Positions 16,670 through 25,966 are shown, counted from the first letter of the stretch. The stretch is DNA of 64,000 nucleotides from Ruminococcus_G sp964621905 (GCA_964621905.1 CAZUNG010000012.1:19630-83629); one strand, 5' to 3'. The notes: generated from the sequence alone by a model not told the origin. A program made the numbers and translations.

Positions 16670-17092
16670 TTATCCAATCCGGAACAACGGCTGTCCGAAT
16701 TCAACCACCTGTTCATTTTCTATCAGGATCTCGGCGATCACGCCGTCCCTGTCGCACTCAATTTCATTCATCAGTTTCATCGTTTCGATGATTCCGATCA
16801 CCTGACCCTTTTTTACCGTATCCCCCACCTGGACATACGCCTGTGCATCCTCTGAAGGCGCACTGTAGAAAGTTCCAACAAGCGGTGATTTAATGAACGT
16901 TCCATCATCGATCACAGCCCCCTGTTGTTCTCCGTCGGGTACTGCTGACGGTGAGGATGGCGCCGGAACGGCTGTGACTATTTGTTTTTCTGCTTTTAAA
17001 ACCAGTCTGACTTCACCTTCCTGGTATTCAAATTCCGAAAGGGAAGAGGCTGAAACGGTCTCTATCAAACGGATTATCTGTTCTGCTTCCAT
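16670..17092 (-). CDS. accB: Biotin carboxyl carrier protein AccB
   Basis: Carries biotin between AccC and AccDA. 140 aa: an N-terminal helical part, a Pro/Ala/Ser linker (about 52-68), and a C-terminal biotinyl domain with SPLVGTFY and the biotin-accepting Lys in ETMKLMNE. The start is the ATG at 17092 behind AGGAGGATCTAAT. The longer frame from 17128 overlaps the fabF stop. Confidence 0.95.
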   Translation of the reverse strand: MEAEQIIRLIETVSASSLSEFEYQEGEVRLVLKAEKQIVTAVPAPSSPSAVPDGEQQGAVIDDGTFIKSPLVGTFYSAPSEDAQAYVQVGDTVKKGQVIGIIETMKLMNEIECDRDGVIAEILIENEQVVEFGQPLFRIG

Positions 17093-17103
17093 ATTAGATC
17101 CTC

Positions 17104-18339
17104 CTACCCGCGGTATTTTCTGACACAAAGTGTTGCGTTATGTCCGCCAAACCCAAGTGAATTGGTCAGACAACAGTCAACTTCCTGCTCAACAGGGCCG
17201 TCTGTGATATAGTCCAGATCACATTCTTCGTCCGGTTCCCGGTATCCAACGGTGGGATGAAGATAACCGTCCAGTATGGATTTTACACAGGTGATAAACT
17301 CCACCCCTCCTGCTGCCCCCAGCAGATGGCCAATCATGGACTTTGTGGAACTGATCTTGACCGTCTCAGCCGCCGCACCAAGCGCCAGTTTGATTGCTTT
17401 TGTTTCAAACAGATCGTTATGGTGCGTGCTGGTCCCGTGTGCATTGATATAGTCCACATCCTCCGCACGGATACCGGCATCCTGCATGGCTTTTTCCATG
17501 GCTTTTGCCGCTCCGCTTCCATCTTCAATCGGAGAAGTAATATGATAAGCGTCGCTCGTAGCTCCGTATCCAACAATCTCCGCATAGATCTTTGCATTTC
17601 TCTTTTTCGCGTGTTCCAGTTCTTCCAGAACCACCACGCCTGCACCTTCCCCAATCACAAATCCACTGCGCTCTTTGTCAAACGGGATTGAGGCGCGCGC
17701 CGGGTCAGATGCCGCGGTCAGAGCCGTCAGGGATGAAAATCCGGACACACCGATCGGGGTAATCGAACTCTCCGCACCTCCGGCCAGCATCACATCCGCA
17801 TCCCCATACTGAATCGTCCGGAATGCTTCTCCGATGGAATGTGTGCCTGTCGCACATGCTGTCACCACATTAATGCTCTTGCCTTTACAGCCGAGCTGGA
17901 TGCTTACATTTCCGGCTGCCATATTGCTGATCATCATCGGTACCATCATCGGACTGACCTTTCTCGGACCGCCCTTCAGCAACTTCTGGAATTCCCGTTC
18001 AACGGTCTGCAGACTTCCGATGCCTGAACCAATGCTGATTCCCACCATATATGGATCTTCTTCTTCCATATTGATTTCTGAATCCTGAATCGCTTCTTTG
18101 GATGCTGCCACAGCGTACTGGCAAAATGCCTCCATACGCTTCGCTGCCTTGGCATCCATATATTCTTTCGCGTCAAAGTCTTTGACTTCCGCTGCAATTT
18201 TCACTTTATAATCTGATACATCAAACTTTGTAATACTGCCAATGCCCACGGTCTGATTTTTTACAGCACTCCAAAATGCATCAACACTGTTACCAATCGG
18301 GGTGATGGCTCCCATCCCCGTAACAACAACTCTTCTCAT
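17104..18339 (-). CDS. fabF: 3-oxoacyl-ACP synthase II FabF
   Basis: Elongating condensing enzyme. 411 aa, family length, with the Cys-His-His triad in VTACATGTHSIGEA, INAHGTSTHHNDLFE and KSMIGHLLGAAGG. AAGGAGAACATCC precedes the ATG at 18339. It lies between fabG and accB, spaced 27 and 11 bp. Confidence 0.97.
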   Translation of the reverse strand: MRRVVVTGMGAITPIGNSVDAFWSAVKNQTVGIGSITKFDVSDYKVKIAAEVKDFDAKEYMDAKAAKRMEAFCQYAVAASKEAIQDSEINMEEEDPYMVGISIGSGIGSLQTVEREFQKLLKGGPRKVSPMMVPMMISNMAAGNVSIQLGCKGKSINVVTACATGTHSIGEAFRTIQYGDADVMLAGGAESSITPIGVSGFSSLTALTAASDPARASIPFDKERSGFVIGEGAGVVVLEELEHAKKRNAKIYAEIVGYGATSDAYHITSPIEDGSGAAKAMEKAMQDAGIRAEDVDYINAHGTSTHHNDLFETKAIKLALGAAAETVKISSTKSMIGHLLGAAGGVEFITCVKSILDGYLHPTVGYREPDEECDLDYITDGPVEQEVDCCLTNSLGFGGHNATLCVRKYRG

Positions 18340-18366
18340 GGATGTTCTCCTTTATACCGTCAATGA

Positions 18367-19107
18367 TTACATGATCATCCCGCCGTCCACATGCAGCACC
18401 TGTCCGGTAATGTACCGGCTTTTTTCTGATACCAGAAATACCACTGCATCTGCCACATCCTCCGGCCTGCCAAAGTCTTTCAGCGGAATCTGAGCCTTTG
18501 CCCCTTCTTTCACATTCTCAGGCAGGACTTCTGTCATATCTGTTTCAATAAATCCGGGGGCAACCGCATTCACATTTATTCCCCTGGACGCCACCTCTTT
18601 TGCAATGGACTTCGTCATTCCAATCAGTCCAGCCTTTGAAGCACTGTAGTTGACTTGTCCTGCATTTCCCGACACACCGGACACAGAAGAAATATTCACG
18701 ATTTTACCGCGTCTCTTTCGTATCATCGTCTTTACCGCCCATTTGCAGCAGTGAAAGGCACCTGTCAGATTTGTATCCAGAACCTGTGTAAAATCCTCCT
18801 CGCTCATTCGCATGAGCAGCCCGTCTTTTGTAATCCCTGCATTGTTTACCAGAATATCGATCCTTCCCAGACGTGCCAGTACATCAGCAAACCACGCTTC
18901 TACCGCTGCGCCATCCGCGACATTACAGGGTCCGGCTTCCGCCTGTCCGCCCTTTTCCTGGATTTCTCTCACCACTTCCTGCGCTCTCTGGGCAGAACTT
19001 GCATAATTCACAACCACATATGCTCCTTCATCTGCCAGTGCGAGCGCAATTGCACGCCCGATTCCTCTGGCACCTCCCGTTACGATAGCCACCTGATTTT
19101 CCAACAT
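18367..19107 (-). CDS. fabG: 3-oxoacyl-ACP reductase FabG
   Basis: NADPH-dependent short-chain dehydrogenase, 246 aa. Cofactor loop TGGARGIGRAIA, NNAGITKDGLLMRM, catalytic Ser in NISSVSGVSGNAGQ, and YSASKAG with the Tyr-Lys pair. AAAGGAG precedes the ATG. It starts 2 bp after the fabD stop codon. Confidence 0.97.
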   Translation of the reverse strand: MLENQVAIVTGGARGIGRAIALALADEGAYVVVNYASSAQRAQEVVREIQEKGGQAEAGPCNVADGAAVEAWFADVLARLGRIDILVNNAGITKDGLLMRMSEEDFTQVLDTNLTGAFHCCKWAVKTMIRKRRGKIVNISSVSGVSGNAGQVNYSASKAGLIGMTKSIAKEVASRGINVNAVAPGFIETDMTEVLPENVKEGAKAQIPLKDFGRPEDVADAVVFLVSEKSRYITGQVLHVDGGMIM

Positions 19108-19109
19108 TG

Positions 19110-20039
19110 TTATTCTCCTTTATTTAAAAACTCCTGCAATCCATCCAGCTGATCCCATTTTTCCACATTATAGACATAAGCTTCCCCCGAGATTTTCTTT
19201 ACAAAAGAGGAAAGTGTCCTGCCTGGACCAATTTCAACAAAATGAGTGACTCCGTCTGCAATCATCGCCTCCACACTCTGCTGCCAGCGCACGGAGCTGC
19301 TGACCTGGCGAGTCAAAAGATCACTGATCTCTGCTGCTCCGAAGATATAGGACGCTGTCACATTCGTCACGTACGGTATTTTAGGTTCCAGAAATGTAAC
19401 CGTTTCCAGCACCTTCCCCAGTCTGGCCCCGGCATCCCTCAGCATTTCCGAGTGGAATGGCCCGCTGACCTTTAAGGGAACTACTCGTTTTGCTTTGGCA
19501 TCTTTCAAAGCTGCGGATGCAGTGTCCACAGCTTTCTTTTCCCCGGACACCACGATCTGCCCCGGACAATTATAATTTGCAATCTGGATGCCCGGTATGT
19601 GGTTCAGCACCTGTTCGATCGTCTCGGCAGACAGTCCCATTACAGCTGCCATGCCGCCCAGTCCTGCCGGTACTGCCTTCTGCATCAGAATACCTCTCTG
19701 ACGGACAACCTGAACCGCATCCTCAAAGCTCATGGCACCACAGCAGACGAGTGCGCAGTACTCTCCGAGACTCAGCCCCGCAGTCACATCCGGTTCATAT
19801 CCCCGTTTCTTTAGTTCACACAGCATGGCTACGCTGGTCGTGACTATGGCTACCTGTGTATATTCCGTGATATCCAGACGGTCATTTCCCTCAAAGCAGA
19901 GCTCTTCCATGGAAAATCCCAGCAATTCTCCGGCTTTTTCAAAGACTGCTTTAGAAATTGGTGAATTCTCATAGAAATCTTTTCCCATACCGGTCCTTTG
20001 TGCTCCCTGACCCGGAAAAATATATGCTACTTTTCCCAT
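19110..20039 (-). CDS. fabD: Malonyl-CoA:ACP transacylase FabD
   Basis: Loads malonyl groups on ACP. 309 aa. FPGQGAQRTGMGKD at the N-terminus; nucleophile Ser in AGLSLGEYCALV (the usual GHSLGE has Leu for His); catalytic His in SGPFHSEMLRDA. It overlaps the end of fabK by 13 bp, so the two are translationally coupled. Confidence 0.97.
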   Translation of the reverse strand: MGKVAYIFPGQGAQRTGMGKDFYENSPISKAVFEKAGELLGFSMEELCFEGNDRLDITEYTQVAIVTTSVAMLCELKKRGYEPDVTAGLSLGEYCALVCCGAMSFEDAVQVVRQRGILMQKAVPAGLGGMAAVMGLSAETIEQVLNHIPGIQIANYNCPGQIVVSGEKKAVDTASAALKDAKAKRVVPLKVSGPFHSEMLRDAGARLGKVLETVTFLEPKIPYVTNVTASYIFGAAEISDLLTRQVSSSVRWQQSVEAMIADGVTHFVEIGPGRTLSSFVKKISGEAYVYNVEKWDQLDGLQEFLNKGE

Positions 20040-20968
20040 TTTTCCGCCCCTTTTAACAGACTTTCTGTCTCGCTTACGAGCTCTTCGATAATTTCTTTAC
20101 ATGACTGCCGCCGTTTGATCAGACCTGCGATCTGTCCCGCCATCACACTTCCGTTCTTCGTATCACCCTCCAGAACTGCTCTGCGCAAAGATCCGAGTGT
20201 CATATGCTCAAGCTCCTCAAAAGAGGCACCTTCCTGCTCTTTTTTCAGATATTCTTTCGTATTCTGGTTTCTAAGGGAACGCACCGGATGACCGGTAGAA
20301 CGTCCCGTCACAACACTGTCGATGTCCCTGGCCCTGACAATCCGTTCTTTGTAATTGTCGTGTACAATCGACTCATCAGAAACAACAAAACGAGTTCCGA
20401 TCTGTACCCCCTCCGCACCCAGCAGGAACATTGCTGCCATTCCTCTTCCATCACCAACTCCGCCTGCTCCGATTACGGGAATATCAACGGCATCTGCCAC
20501 CTGCGGAATCAGTGTCATCGTGGTCTGGTCTCCGATATGTCCGCCTGCTTCACAGCCTTCCGCCACAACTGCATCGGCTCCGTAACGTTCCATTCGCTTT
20601 GCCAGCGCGACACTTGCTACCACAGGAATTACCCTGATGCCCGCGTCTTTCCAGTTCTTCATATATTTTTCCGGGTTTCCGGCGCCTGTCGTGATCACCG
20701 GAACTTTTTCTTCCATCACAAGCTGCGCCACGTCTTCCGCACTCGGACTGATCAGCATAATGTTCACTCCAAATGGCCGATCCGTCAGTTCTCTGACTTT
20801 GCGTATTTCTTCACGCACTACCTCCACCGGAGCGTTCGCTGCACCGATGAGCCCCAGTCCTCCGGCATTGGAAACAGCTGCCGCCAGGTGATGTTCTGCC
20901 ACCCAGGCCATTCCGCCCTGGATGATAGGATATTCCGTACCCAGTATGTCCGTCATTCTTGTTTTCAT
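20027..20968 (-). CDS. fabK: Enoyl-ACP reductase II FabK
   Basis: FMN-dependent enoyl-ACP reductase, the triclosan-insensitive alternative to FabI. 313 aa. IIQGGMAWVAEHHLAAAVS, catalytic-region His in EGCEAGGHIGDQTT, GAGGVGDGRGMAA and GAEGVQIGTRFV. AGGCAGG site before the ATG. No fabI or fabL is in the operon, so this is probably the main enoyl reductase. Confidence 0.96.
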   Translation of the reverse strand: MKTRMTDILGTEYPIIQGGMAWVAEHHLAAAVSNAGGLGLIGAANAPVEVVREEIRKVRELTDRPFGVNIMLISPSAEDVAQLVMEEKVPVITTGAGNPEKYMKNWKDAGIRVIPVVASVALAKRMERYGADAVVAEGCEAGGHIGDQTTMTLIPQVADAVDIPVIGAGGVGDGRGMAAMFLLGAEGVQIGTRFVVSDESIVHDNYKERIVRARDIDSVVTGRSTGHPVRSLRNQNTKEYLKKEQEGASFEELEHMTLGSLRRAVLEGDTKNGSVMAGQIAGLIKRRQSCKEIIEELVSETESLLKGAEKWEK

Positions 20969-20994
20969 GGCCTACCTGCCTTTCGCGATCATAT

Positions 20995-21231
20995 TTATTC
21001 TTCGTCAATGCCTTTATTTTTCAGATAATCAATTACATCCTGAACGGTAATCATACGTTCCAGATCCTCCGCCGGGATTTCAATTTCATAAGTATCTTCC
21101 AGATTTGTCACCAGTTCAAACAAATCCAGTGAATCTGCGTTGAGATCTTCTTTTAAGGATTTCTCCGGTGTAATATTCTCTGCATCGATTCCCAGCTGCT
21201 CTGCAATTAATTCTTTCATTTTTTCCAACAT
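20995..21231 (-). CDS. acpP: Acyl carrier protein
   Basis: 78-aa acidic four-helix protein. The phosphopantetheine serine is in NADSLDLFELV near residue 39. AAAGGAG precedes the ATG. It lies between fabH and fabK, as in other FabK-type operons. Confidence 0.97.
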   Translation of the reverse strand: MLEKMKELIAEQLGIDAENITPEKSLKEDLNADSLDLFELVTNLEDTYEIEIPAEDLERMITVQDVIDYLKNKGIDEE

Positions 21232-21295
21232 CTTTTTGTTCTCCTTTTGATTTTTCTTTGATTATTTATTGTAATGCTGACCATCCGGCCGCCTA

Positions 21296-22255
21296 CTACC
21301 AAGTCATAAGCGTGCTGCCCCAGCTTAAACCTCCGCCGAACGCACACAGGAGGACCTTGTCTCCTTTTTTTATCTTTCCTGATCTGCTGTACTCGTCCAA
21401 TAAGATCGGAATACTGGCTGCCGCAATATTGCCGCAGCCATCCATATTCATTGGCATCTTTTCTGCCGGAATCTTCAGCGTTCTGGCAGCTGAGGCAAGT
21501 ATTCTTTGGTTCGCCTGGTGCATAATGAAATGATCAACCTCTTCAATTGATGTCCCATTCTTTTGGAGCACTCTGCGGATGGTTTCCGGCACTTTGCGGA
21601 CTGCAAATTTAAAAACCGCCTGCCCATCCATATTCATTTTCCCGTCTCCAGGCATATGTGCAGCCAGCGGATTTTGCAGCGGACTGCCTTCGCAGTAGAG
21701 CACCATGCCTTTTGAGCCGTCACAGCCCATATCCATACACTCGATGCCTGTTTCATCTGCTCCCACGACGACAGCTCCCGCGCCGTCGCCAAAAAGAATA
21801 CAGGTGCTTCTGTCATCCCAATCTACAATCTTTGACAGCGTCTCTCCACCGACTACTAAAATTTTTTGATAAAGACCGGCCTGTATATAAGATGCTGCCG
21901 TATTCAGTGCAAATACAAATCCTGAACAGGCGGCATTTATGTCCATACACATGGCCTGACCGGCACCAACTGCGGCCTGCAGCTGGCAAGCCGCACCGGG
22001 AAACAGGTAATCCGGAGTCACCGTCGCAAACAGGATCATATCCAGCTTATCTGCGGATGTGCCAGCTGCTTGTAATGCATTTTTGACAGCGTGTGCGGCC
22101 ATGGATACCGTTCCCTGATCAGTGAGATGCCTCTTTTTGATTCCGGTTCTTTCTCTGATCCATTCATCACTGGTATCTACCAGCTGTGCGATATCATCGT
22201 TTGTCATTATATGTTCCGGCAGATAACTTCCGGTACCCAAAATTCTTGCTCTCAT
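21296..22255 (-). CDS. fabH: 3-oxoacyl-ACP synthase III FabH
   Basis: Starts each fatty acid by condensing acetyl- or branched acyl-CoA with malonyl-ACP. 319 aa. Cys in DINAACSGFVFAL, His in FIMHQANQRIL, Asn in DGCGNIAAASIP. First gene of the FAS operon, preceded by a consensus promoter and two inverted repeats that are candidate operators. The ribosome-binding site (GAGAGAG) is modest. Confidence 0.97.
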   Translation of the reverse strand: MRARILGTGSYLPEHIMTNDDIAQLVDTSDEWIRERTGIKKRHLTDQGTVSMAAHAVKNALQAAGTSADKLDMILFATVTPDYLFPGAACQLQAAVGAGQAMCMDINAACSGFVFALNTAASYIQAGLYQKILVVGGETLSKIVDWDDRSTCILFGDGAGAVVVGADETGIECMDMGCDGSKGMVLYCEGSPLQNPLAAHMPGDGKMNMDGQAVFKFAVRKVPETIRRVLQKNGTSIEEVDHFIMHQANQRILASAARTLKIPAEKMPMNMDGCGNIAAASIPILLDEYSRSGKIKKGDKVLLCAFGGGLSWGSTLMTW

Positions 22256-22338
22256 ATATTTTCTCTCTCTTTGTCATAATGTTCTACCGTCTTTGTTACA
22301 AATTCCTGTCCTATACCCTGTTATAGTTTGCCTCCATT

Positions 22339-22373
22339 AATATTTTAAAATAAAATATTTTGCATTTCAAACT
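22339..22373 (-). promoter_or_regulatory. Candidate FabT operator region upstream of fabH
   Basis: Two adjoining inverted repeats. One is TTTG-AAATG-CAAA within 22357-22373, resembling the streptococcal FabT box (TTTGA-N3-TCAAA). The other is a perfect repeat of 9-bp arms with a 3-nt spacer at 22339-22359, AT-rich. Both lie just downstream of the predicted start site, a repressor position. Confidence 0.5.
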
Positions 22374-22389
22374 ATTTAAGTATAAAAGT

Positions 22390-22417
22390 ATTATAGCAGG
22401 TTGCCATCGGATGTCAA
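22390..22417 (-). promoter_or_regulatory. Consensus promoter of the FAS operon
   Basis: TTGACA (22412-22417), 16-bp spacer, TATAAT (22390-22395); predicted start near 22383. Confidence 0.85.
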
Positions 22418-22430
22418 CCCTGATTTCGCC

Positions 22431-22465
22431 AAAAATTCAGCGGGCCGGTTATAACCGGCCCGCTG
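22431..22465 (-). terminator. Terminator of the surface-protein gene
   Basis: A 28-bp perfect palindrome (22438-22465) centred on TTATAA, followed on the - strand by AATTTTT, 33 bp after the stop. Confidence 0.85.
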
Positions 22466-22497
22466 TTTATCAAACTGCCCATTGCTTATTTAAAATA

Positions 22498-25086
22498 TTA
22501 TTTGCGGCTCTTTCGAAGCCTTACAGCCAGAACTGCCACAACAATGCCTGCTGCCGCCAGAAGCGCAATCCACAGTATCATGTTTGTCTCATCACCGGTT
22601 TTAGCGTTGGCAGCACGTGTACTTTTTGTATTTATCGTCTTGTTTGTACGTTTCGCTGCGTTTGTTACAGATGCTTTCACTGTAATTTTAGCTGTGCGGC
22701 TTGTGACTGATACTGTCTGATCGCCATTCACCGACTTGTTAGTGTTGGTGACTACACAGTAGTAATATGTCGTTCCAACAGAGGCAGTAGACGGTGTATA
22801 TTTGCTGCTTGTTGCACCTTTGATTGCACTTCCGTCTTTGCTGCTGTTCTTCGAACTCGAGTACCACTGGTAGCTTAACGTTCCGCCGTCCTTTACTGAA
22901 GCCTTCACTTCCATGGCCTTCGCAGCTTTGCCTTTATAATATGTGGCGTCACTCGGTCCGCTCACAGAAGGTACTTCCGCATTTGTCTTTGTGCTCACCA
23001 CAATTTTAGCTGTATCGCTGACAGCTGCGGCTGTCTGACTGCCCGTTGCATCTCTCTTTGTATTGGTCACTACACAGTAGTAATATACGGTGCCATTATC
23101 CTTTGTAGACGGTGTATAGGTACTGTTTGTGGCATCCCTGACTGCTGTTCCGCTTTTCGTACTGTTTTTCGTGTTGGAGTACCACTGGTATGTCAGCTTG
23201 CCTCCATCCTGAGATTCCGCTTTTATTTCAAGTTCCTTCGCAGTATCTCCTGTGAAATAAGATGCACCTTTCGGATTCGCGGTGATCTTCGGTGCTTTTG
23301 CATCCGTCTTCTGCGTCTCTGTCACAACGATCTTAGCCGCATTGCTGGACGCGGAGGCCGTCCTGCCGTCCTTCGTGTTGGTAACAATACAGTAGTAATA
23401 TGTCTCTCCTGCCTGATCCGTCTTAGGTGTATACGAATCAGATGCTGCCCCTTCAATTTTACTTCCTGATGTAATGTCATTGACCGTATTGCTGTACCAC
23501 TGGTAGCTTAAGGTCCCTTCTGTCACTTCTGCCGTTACACTTAACGGATTCGCCTTTTCGCCTTTTTTATAGGTTTGGCCTTCCGGATCTTTTTTGATGA
23601 CCGGGGTTTGTACGTCTGCCGGAGGCGTGGAATCACTGACAGTAACTTCCGCCGCATTGCTGGACGCGGACGCCGTCTTCTCACCTGTTGCGTTTTCATT
23701 TGTATTGGTCACGATACAATAATAATAGCTTGTGCCTGCGGTATCCGTCTTCGGCGTATAAGAATCAGACGTTGCTCCTTCAATCTTGATCCCTGAGGTA
23801 ATATCATTGACTGTATTGCTGTACCACTGGTAACTTAAGGCTCCGCCGTCCGTTACTTCCGCAGTCACACTAAGCGGCGCTGCAGCTTCATTTCTCTCAT
23901 ACGCTGCATTCTGCGGATTCTCCTTAATCTGAGGAGTTTCAGCATCCACAAGCGATGCAGGTTCATTTACTGTTATGGCAGCTCTTTCACTTGTTGCCGC
24001 TGCCGTCTGTACACCTGTCGCTGCAGAGTTCGTATTTGTTACCACGCAGTAATAATATGTGGTCCCTGCTGTCCCTGTCGCCGGTGTATAGCTGTCCGTG
24101 CCATCCCCAACAGGCGTTCCGTCTGCACTTGCATCCGCACTCTGATACCACTGATAACTCAGGATTCCTCCGTCACTGACCGATGCCGCAACACTGAGCG
24201 CCGCTGCCGGTGCATCCTTATCATATGTAGCATCCGCGAGATTTTCCGTGATGACCGGGGTTTCGGCATCTACAAGCGGTGCAGGTTCATTTACAGTAAC
24301 CGCAGCTCTTGTGCTGACAGCAGCTGCCGTCTGTGCACCCGTTGCGGCCGAATTGGTATTTGTCACCACACAGTAATAATACATGGTACCTGCCGTTCCT
24401 GTTTCTGGTGTATAACTGTTTGTACCATCCCCGACAGGTGTTCCGTCCGAAGCCGGATCCGTACTCCGGTACCACTGGTAACTCAGTGATCCTCCATCGC
24501 TTACCGATGCCGTAACACTGAGCGCTGTCGCGGGCGCATCTTTATCATACACTGCATCTGCCGGTCCGGAAACACTTGGCATCTCTGCATCTACTGCCGC
24601 TTTCGCAGGCGGACTCTGTGTATCCGTGTTTGGCTGTTCTCTCGGCTCTTCTTTGGACTCCGATACCTGTTCCAGTGTTATCACATACGCGCCCTGCCGC
24701 ATCTTTGCACCGGACTCATCATAGAACCAGTCCTTATTCTGTGCAGCAGCCGCTTTCCAGAGTTTCCCGGATTCCGCTGCCGGCAAAGTGTAGGAGCCTT
24801 TTCCATACAGCCGGCCGCTTTCTTTCGTTTTTTCTTTATCCTGGTAACCTTTGATGGCTCCATCACCGGGATAAACCACCTTACCGTTCAAAACGACCTG
24901 AAATACACTGTCAGCACCTGCCGTAATCTTATCTCCAGACTGCAGCTGTTTTGAATCCCCCGCTTTGATACCGGAATTCACTGAATAATCAGCTGCCAGC
25001 ACAGCTGACATATTGCCGAAAATCATACACAATCCCAAGATCAGTGCCATGAAAACTTTTCCATACCTTTTCGTTTTTCCTTTCAT
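22498..25086 (-). CDS. Repetitive Ig-like surface protein with sortase-type tail
   Basis: 862 aa. Signal peptide (about 1-32, ending AVLA), an N-terminal unique region (about 33-160), then six repeats of about 105 residues. Each carries LSYQWY and YYYCVVTNT, the pattern of bacterial Ig-like domains. The C-terminus is a Ser/Thr/Lys spacer, AKTGDETN, a hydrophobic helix and RLRKSRK, a Gram-positive wall-sorting signal with a degenerate LPxTG (NAKTG). It starts at the ATG at 25086 with GAGG 8 nt upstream. Likely wall-displayed adhesin or stalk; ligand unknown. Confidence 0.88.
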   Translation of the reverse strand: MKGKTKRYGKVFMALILGLCMIFGNMSAVLAADYSVNSGIKAGDSKQLQSGDKITAGADSVFQVVLNGKVVYPGDGAIKGYQDKEKTKESGRLYGKGSYTLPAAESGKLWKAAAAQNKDWFYDESGAKMRQGAYVITLEQVSESKEEPREQPNTDTQSPPAKAAVDAEMPSVSGPADAVYDKDAPATALSVTASVSDGGSLSYQWYRSTDPASDGTPVGDGTNSYTPETGTAGTMYYYCVVTNTNSAATGAQTAAAVSTRAAVTVNEPAPLVDAETPVITENLADATYDKDAPAAALSVAASVSDGGILSYQWYQSADASADGTPVGDGTDSYTPATGTAGTTYYYCVVTNTNSAATGVQTAAATSERAAITVNEPASLVDAETPQIKENPQNAAYERNEAAAPLSVTAEVTDGGALSYQWYSNTVNDITSGIKIEGATSDSYTPKTDTAGTSYYYCIVTNTNENATGEKTASASSNAAEVTVSDSTPPADVQTPVIKKDPEGQTYKKGEKANPLSVTAEVTEGTLSYQWYSNTVNDITSGSKIEGAASDSYTPKTDQAGETYYYCIVTNTKDGRTASASSNAAKIVVTETQKTDAKAPKITANPKGASYFTGDTAKELEIKAESQDGGKLTYQWYSNTKNSTKSGTAVRDATNSTYTPSTKDNGTVYYYCVVTNTKRDATGSQTAAAVSDTAKIVVSTKTNAEVPSVSGPSDATYYKGKAAKAMEVKASVKDGGTLSYQWYSSSKNSSKDGSAIKGATSSKYTPSTASVGTTYYYCVVTNTNKSVNGDQTVSVTSRTAKITVKASVTNAAKRTNKTINTKSTRAANAKTGDETNMILWIALLAAAGIVVAVLAVRLRKSRK
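22690..24600 (-). repeat. Six tandem coding repeats of about 320 bp
   Basis: The sequence TACCACTGGTA or a near copy, encoding YQWY, recurs near 22862, 23179, 23495, 23822, 24148 and 24472. Spacing is 317-327 bp. The repeats diverge in sequence but keep the frame, so this region may vary in copy number by recombination. Confidence 0.85.
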
Positions 25087-25154
25087 ACTGCACACCTCTT
25101 TTCTCCAGCTTGATTAACACTCCCTATTAAGACCCTTTTCTTACTTACAGCATA

Positions 25155-25219
25155 CGTGAACAAAGCCCTAAAATCAATAGTGTGCACACATATTTAAGTT
25201 TTTCTTAAGAATGTTCACG
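25155..25219. promoter_or_regulatory. Inverted-repeat region upstream of the surface-protein gene
   Basis: CGTGAACA (25155-25162) is mirrored by TGTTCACG (25212-25219). Between them is the 10-bp palindrome GTGTGCACAC (25180-25189). No clear sigma-A promoter is seen. It may be regulator binding sites for the surface-protein gene, which starts at 25086. Confidence 0.4.
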
Positions 25220-25295
25220 AAAAAGAAATATCCGTTTATTATATTCTGAGTTTCATGGTGCAGATCTCTCTTTATTCCCTATTTTTTATACAAAG

Positions 25296-25320
25296 AAGCC
25301 CGGGCAGTTCGCCCGGACTT
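25296..25320 (-). terminator. Terminator of hpf
   Basis: A GC-rich stem of about 10 bp (one mismatch) 33 bp after the hpf stop, with a T-rich stretch further downstream. Confidence 0.7.
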
Positions 25321-25352
25321 CCACTATGTTGACCGTTACAATGATATTGATA

Positions 25353-25883
25353 TTATGAAAACTCCGGTTCGATCAGCCCGTAAGTGTTTCCTTTTCTCTT
25401 ATACACCACATTGACTTCCTCTGTCTCTGCATTGCAGAACACAAAGAAATTATGGCCCAGAAGCTCCATCTGTACGCACGCATCTTCCGGATACATTGGT
25501 TTGATTCCAAAGCGTTTGGTACGAATAATTTTTACTTCTTCATCATCTTCCACTTCCTTTTCTATAAAGGCCTTCTGAAGATTACCGCCGTCCTGATGCT
25601 TGTCAACAATTTTATTCTTATACTTCCTTAACTGTCTCTCGATAACCTCCTCTACCAGATCTATCGATACGTACATATCATTGCTGACCTGTTCCGATCG
25701 GATGATATTTCCTTTCACCGGGATTGTCACTTCAATCTTCTGGCGCTCTTTCTCCACACTCAATGTAACAACAATCTCTGTCTCCGGTGTAAAGTATCTC
25801 TCCAGCTTGCCCAGCTTTTCTGTAATCGCAGATTTCAGTCCTGAAGTAACTTCAATATTCTTTCCACTAATAATAAAATTCAT
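25353..25883 (-). CDS. hpf: Long-form ribosome hibernation promoting factor
   Basis: Drives 100S ribosome dimers in stationary phase. 176 aa: N-terminal S30AE/YfiA domain (1-100; MNFIISGKNIEVTSGLKSAI) and C-terminal dimerisation domain (about 120-176; KRFGIKPMYPEDACVQMELLGHNFFVF). The ATG at 25883 follows AAAGGGG; upstream frame to 25952 is discarded. Own promoter at 25967-25995. Confidence 0.96.
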   Translation of the reverse strand: MNFIISGKNIEVTSGLKSAITEKLGKLERYFTPETEIVVTLSVEKERQKIEVTIPVKGNIIRSEQVSNDMYVSIDLVEEVIERQLRKYKNKIVDKHQDGGNLQKAFIEKEVEDDEEVKIIRTKRFGIKPMYPEDACVQMELLGHNFFVFCNAETEEVNVVYKRKGNTYGLIEPEFS

Positions 25884-25966
25884 GATGTCAACCCCTTTGG
25901 CTCGTATTTTACAGTGGGACCAACGCCGATTGACAGGAACGTTTGCCGCCATCTGTAATTATTCAT

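Noticed and set aside
22690..24600. CRISPR-like spaced repeats (TACCACTGGTA every 320 bp)
   Set aside because: Spacing and divergence fit in-frame protein repeats (YQWY), and there are no short identical repeats with unique spacers.
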